Positions 61,996-64,000 of a stretch of DNA of 64,000 nt are shown here, one piece after another. The stretch is from VXNJ01 sp965249595 (GTDB lineage: Bacteria > Chloroflexota > UBA11872 > VXNJ01), in contig OZ252242.1 of the NCBI GenBank assembly GCA_965249595.1, forward strand, positions 1,860,001 to 1,924,000. The letters are read 5' to 3'. Both the position numbers and the translations under genes were made by a program. Below the pieces are notes generated by a model. That model made no database searches and was not told where the DNA came from. It saw only the letters and a list, made by a program, of their open reading frames with translations. Position 1 is the first letter of the stretch. Every line of letters begins with the position of its first letter.

Positions 61996-63876
61996 TTAAC
62001 CCGGAAGTCGCTCTTCTTCGTGAAAGGCCTCTATTACGTCGCCTTCGCCGAGAACACGTCGCAAATTGGCCGACAAACCACACTCAAAACCGGCACTGAC
62101 TTCGCGGACCTTGTCCTGGAAGCGCTGCATCGCCAGTACCCGTCCGGTCTGTATCAATTCTTCGCCGCGGAAATGGCGAATGGCCAAGTCGGTGGCGATG
62201 CGACCCTCGGTAACGAGGCCACCAAATATCTTCAGCGATCGCTCGGTTCTAAAGACTCCGCGCACTTCTAGGCGTCCGTCAATCACTTCGACGATCTCGG
62301 GTTCGAGACGCCCTTCTAGGGTTTTCTCGATGTCCTCAATTAAGTTGTAAATGATTGAGTATTCACGGATCTGGACCCCGTTCTGATCAGCCAAGGCGGC
62401 AGCGTTGGTGCTCGGCTGAACCCCAAAGCCCAACACGATGGCCTTGGCCGCGGTGGCCAGGTTGATATCGTTTTCAGTAATCGCCCCGACGCCGTGAAAT
62501 ACCACGTTCACGCGGACGACCGCTGACGAGAGTCCCTCGACGGCCTGGACCGTGGCTTGGGCAGCGCCTTCAGTCTCGGCCTTTATGACGAGATCGACCT
62601 GCTGTACGCGACCTTGCGTAAGCTGCTGCGCCAATTGCTCCAGGCTCATTTGGCTGGCCAGCGAATTTCTGGCCGCGGCCCGGTCAGAGACGCCTTTGCG
62701 GGTCTGGGCAATCGAACGCGCCAATTTATCGACCGTGACCCCGTAGAGGATTTGACCAGGGATTGGGATCTCTTTGATCCCGACTACCTCCACCGCCATT
62801 GAGGCTGTTGCCTCTCGCACGCGCTGGCCATGCGGGTCTACCAGGACCCGGACTTTACCGGCACTTGATCCGAGCACGAATGGATCGCCCACTCGTAGAA
62901 CGCCGCCGGTGACCAGCACGGTTGCTACAGGCCCTAGCGATCGGTCTAGCCTGGTTTCCAAAACTGTCGCCCGAGCCGGGCCGGTCAATCGGGCTTGCGG
63001 CGGGTCAAGATCGGCAGTCAGCAAGATCAATTCAAGCAATTCAGCGACGCCGGTACCAGTCAGCGCGGAGACCTCCACGCTTACCACATCGCCGCCCATC
63101 TGCTCCACCGCCAAGTTAGCGCTCGCCAATTCGGTGAGAGATCGCATCGGATTTGCCGATTCGAGATCAATCTTGTTGACGGCCACGATGATTTGGGCCT
63201 TGTCGGCGGCCTGGGCGTGGCCGATGGCATCACGTGTTTGCGGCATCACCCCGTCATCGGCGGCGACAACTAGGACAACAATATCGGTGACATCAGCACC
63301 ACGGGCCCGCATCTGAGTAAAGGCGGCGTGACCGGGAGTGTCGATGAAGGTGATGGTCCGATCGCCAATTTCGACCTGGTAGGCACCGATGCTCTGAGTG
63401 ATGCCGCCAGCTTCACTGTTGGCTACATCGCTCTTGCGAATCTGATCGAGCAGGGTCGTCTTGCCGTGGTCGACATGACCCATCACCGTGACCACCGGCG
63501 GGCGGGGGCCCATTTCTCCTTCGGGCTCAGGGATATCTGATTCGGGCTGGGCCTCGGCTTCGGGCTCGGCCTCCATCAGAACTGCGTCGACCCCAAGGTC
63601 GGCCAGCATCAATCCGGCGGTCTCGAAATCCAAGGGTGCGTTGATATTTGCCGAGATGCCCTGCTTGAATAGCTCACCGACGAGTTCGGCGCCGGACATA
63701 TAGATCATCTCGGCCAGATCGGAAACAGTGATGGTCGGCGGAATCGCCACCTGCTGCGGCCGCTCAACCACCGGGGCCGTTACGACGGCGGTGCTGCCAT
63801 CCGATTCAGCCGGTCGCGGGGCGGCGGCCGGACGACGACGCGGCGGTGGCCTGCGACGGGCGCGACGACGAGCCAT
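61996..63876 (-). CDS. infB: Translation initiation factor IF-2
   Basis: 626 residues, on the short side because the N-terminal region is brief: an Arg/Pro/Ala-rich start followed by the IF2-N fold. The GTPase domain has VMGHVDHGKTTLL, ITQSIGAYQVEI, FIDTPGHAAFTQ and NKID. C-terminal domains end at FHEEERLPG. It positions initiator tRNA on the 30S subunit. Confidence 0.97.
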   Translation of the reverse strand: MARRRARRRPPPRRRPAAAPRPAESDGSTAVVTAPVVERPQQVAIPPTITVSDLAEMIYMSGAELVGELFKQGISANINAPLDFETAGLMLADLGVDAVLMEAEPEAEAQPESDIPEPEGEMGPRPPVVTVMGHVDHGKTTLLDQIRKSDVANSEAGGITQSIGAYQVEIGDRTITFIDTPGHAAFTQMRARGADVTDIVVLVVAADDGVMPQTRDAIGHAQAADKAQIIVAVNKIDLESANPMRSLTELASANLAVEQMGGDVVSVEVSALTGTGVAELLELILLTADLDPPQARLTGPARATVLETRLDRSLGPVATVLVTGGVLRVGDPFVLGSSAGKVRVLVDPHGQRVREATASMAVEVVGIKEIPIPGQILYGVTVDKLARSIAQTRKGVSDRAAARNSLASQMSLEQLAQQLTQGRVQQVDLVIKAETEGAAQATVQAVEGLSSAVVRVNVVFHGVGAITENDINLATAAKAIVLGFGVQPSTNAAALADQNGVQIREYSIIYNLIEDIEKTLEGRLEPEIVEVIDGRLEVRGVFRTERSLKIFGGLVTEGRIATDLAIRHFRGEELIQTGRVLAMQRFQDKVREVSAGFECGLSANLRRVLGEGDVIEAFHEEERLPG

Positions 63877-63926
63877 TTAGTCCCGCCCGACCTGAGGTTG
63901 CCGGCTGTTACCGCTTTTGAAAGTAA

Positions 63927-64000
63927 TCAAGCGCCGTCACGTTCCAAGATGTCACTCGCTTCGGCCTCAAACGGGTCGCTATCTTCAAGTTCGCTAAGGT
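63927..64000 (-). CDS. C-terminal end of an upstream gene, probably nusA
   Basis: Only the last 24 codons are inside the window: an acidic tail reading LSELEDSDPFEAEASDILER then DGA and a TGA stop at 63927-63929. The place just upstream of infB and the acidic character fit NusA. Identity rests on gene order only. Confidence 0.5.
   Translation of the reverse strand, partial: LSELEDSDPFEAEASDILERDGA

Noticed and set aside
1..64000. CRISPR arrays, IS elements, prophage, rRNA
   Set aside because: No regularly spaced repeats, transposase or integrase motifs, or rRNA sequence were seen; the only large repeat is the 1,818-bp tandem duplication.

Overview
The window is a 64 kb GC-rich bacterial chromosome segment, densely coded on both strands, with frequent TTG and GTG starts and many short gene overlaps. 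I see no rRNA, IS element, prophage or CRISPR array. Several features point to Chloroflexota, possibly a marine or host-associated lineage rich in catabolic genes. These are Thr/Pro/Val-rich linkers in secreted proteins, a CAP/SH3 protein with a module common in that phylum, lipoprotein binding proteins with VVTVEV-type linkers, an actinobacterial/chloroflexi-type succinate dehydrogenase anchor, and a ribosomal cluster secE-nusG-rplKAJL that is not followed by rpoB. This assignment is an inference; no 16S or other decisive marker is present.

Layout. 1-14.1 kb is an accessory catabolic region: an enolase-superfamily sugar acid dehydratase (cut by the left edge), an Lhr helicase, then an inositol-like set (iolG, sulfatase, cupin, RraA-like, a second Gfo/Idh dehydrogenase, iolD, iolE-like, PhyH oxygenase). 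tRNA-Arg follows. 14.3-25.5 kb is a TCA-cycle block: a complete succinate dehydrogenase operon (+), then on the minus strand sucC-sucD, a second and strongly degenerate SdhA/SdhB-like pair, and mdh, with aconitase divergent from sucC. 25.5-33.2 kb holds ndk, a TPR-like protein, the heptose kinase/nucleotidyltransferase pair, murJ, a CtaG-type cytochrome oxidase assembly factor, a TauE/SafE permease and cysK. 33.2-36.5 kb is the ribosomal protein/transcription factor cluster with an L10-type leader. 36.6-46.6 kb has two SDR enzymes, a membrane-anchored phosphatase fused to a holin-like domain, an MBL-fold hydrolase, two tandem-duplicated solute-binding lipoproteins and a split transketolase.

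46.6-50 kb is a B12 uptake operon (btuFCD) behind a cobalamin riboswitch. 49.8-58.6 kb has a secreted CAP-domain protein, an APH-type kinase coupled to an enolase-like gene, two tRNA-Ser genes, an overlapping xylB-fabZ-glycosyltransferase 9 operon, a HAD phosphatase and tRNA-Thr. 58.9-64 kb has an enoyl reductase-like SDR and the conserved nusA-infB-rbfA-truB-ribF cluster.

The most unusual items are three. The first is the TCA-embedded SdhA/SdhB-like pair, which has lost the dicarboxylate catalytic residues and the [2Fe-2S] and [3Fe-4S] ligands but keeps the FAD fold and all four [4Fe-4S] cysteines. The second is an 1,818-bp tandem duplication whose flanks are identical while the ligand-binding part of the encoded protein has diverged. 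The third is a pair of B12-uptake genes with no ATG, GTG or TTG start in frame.
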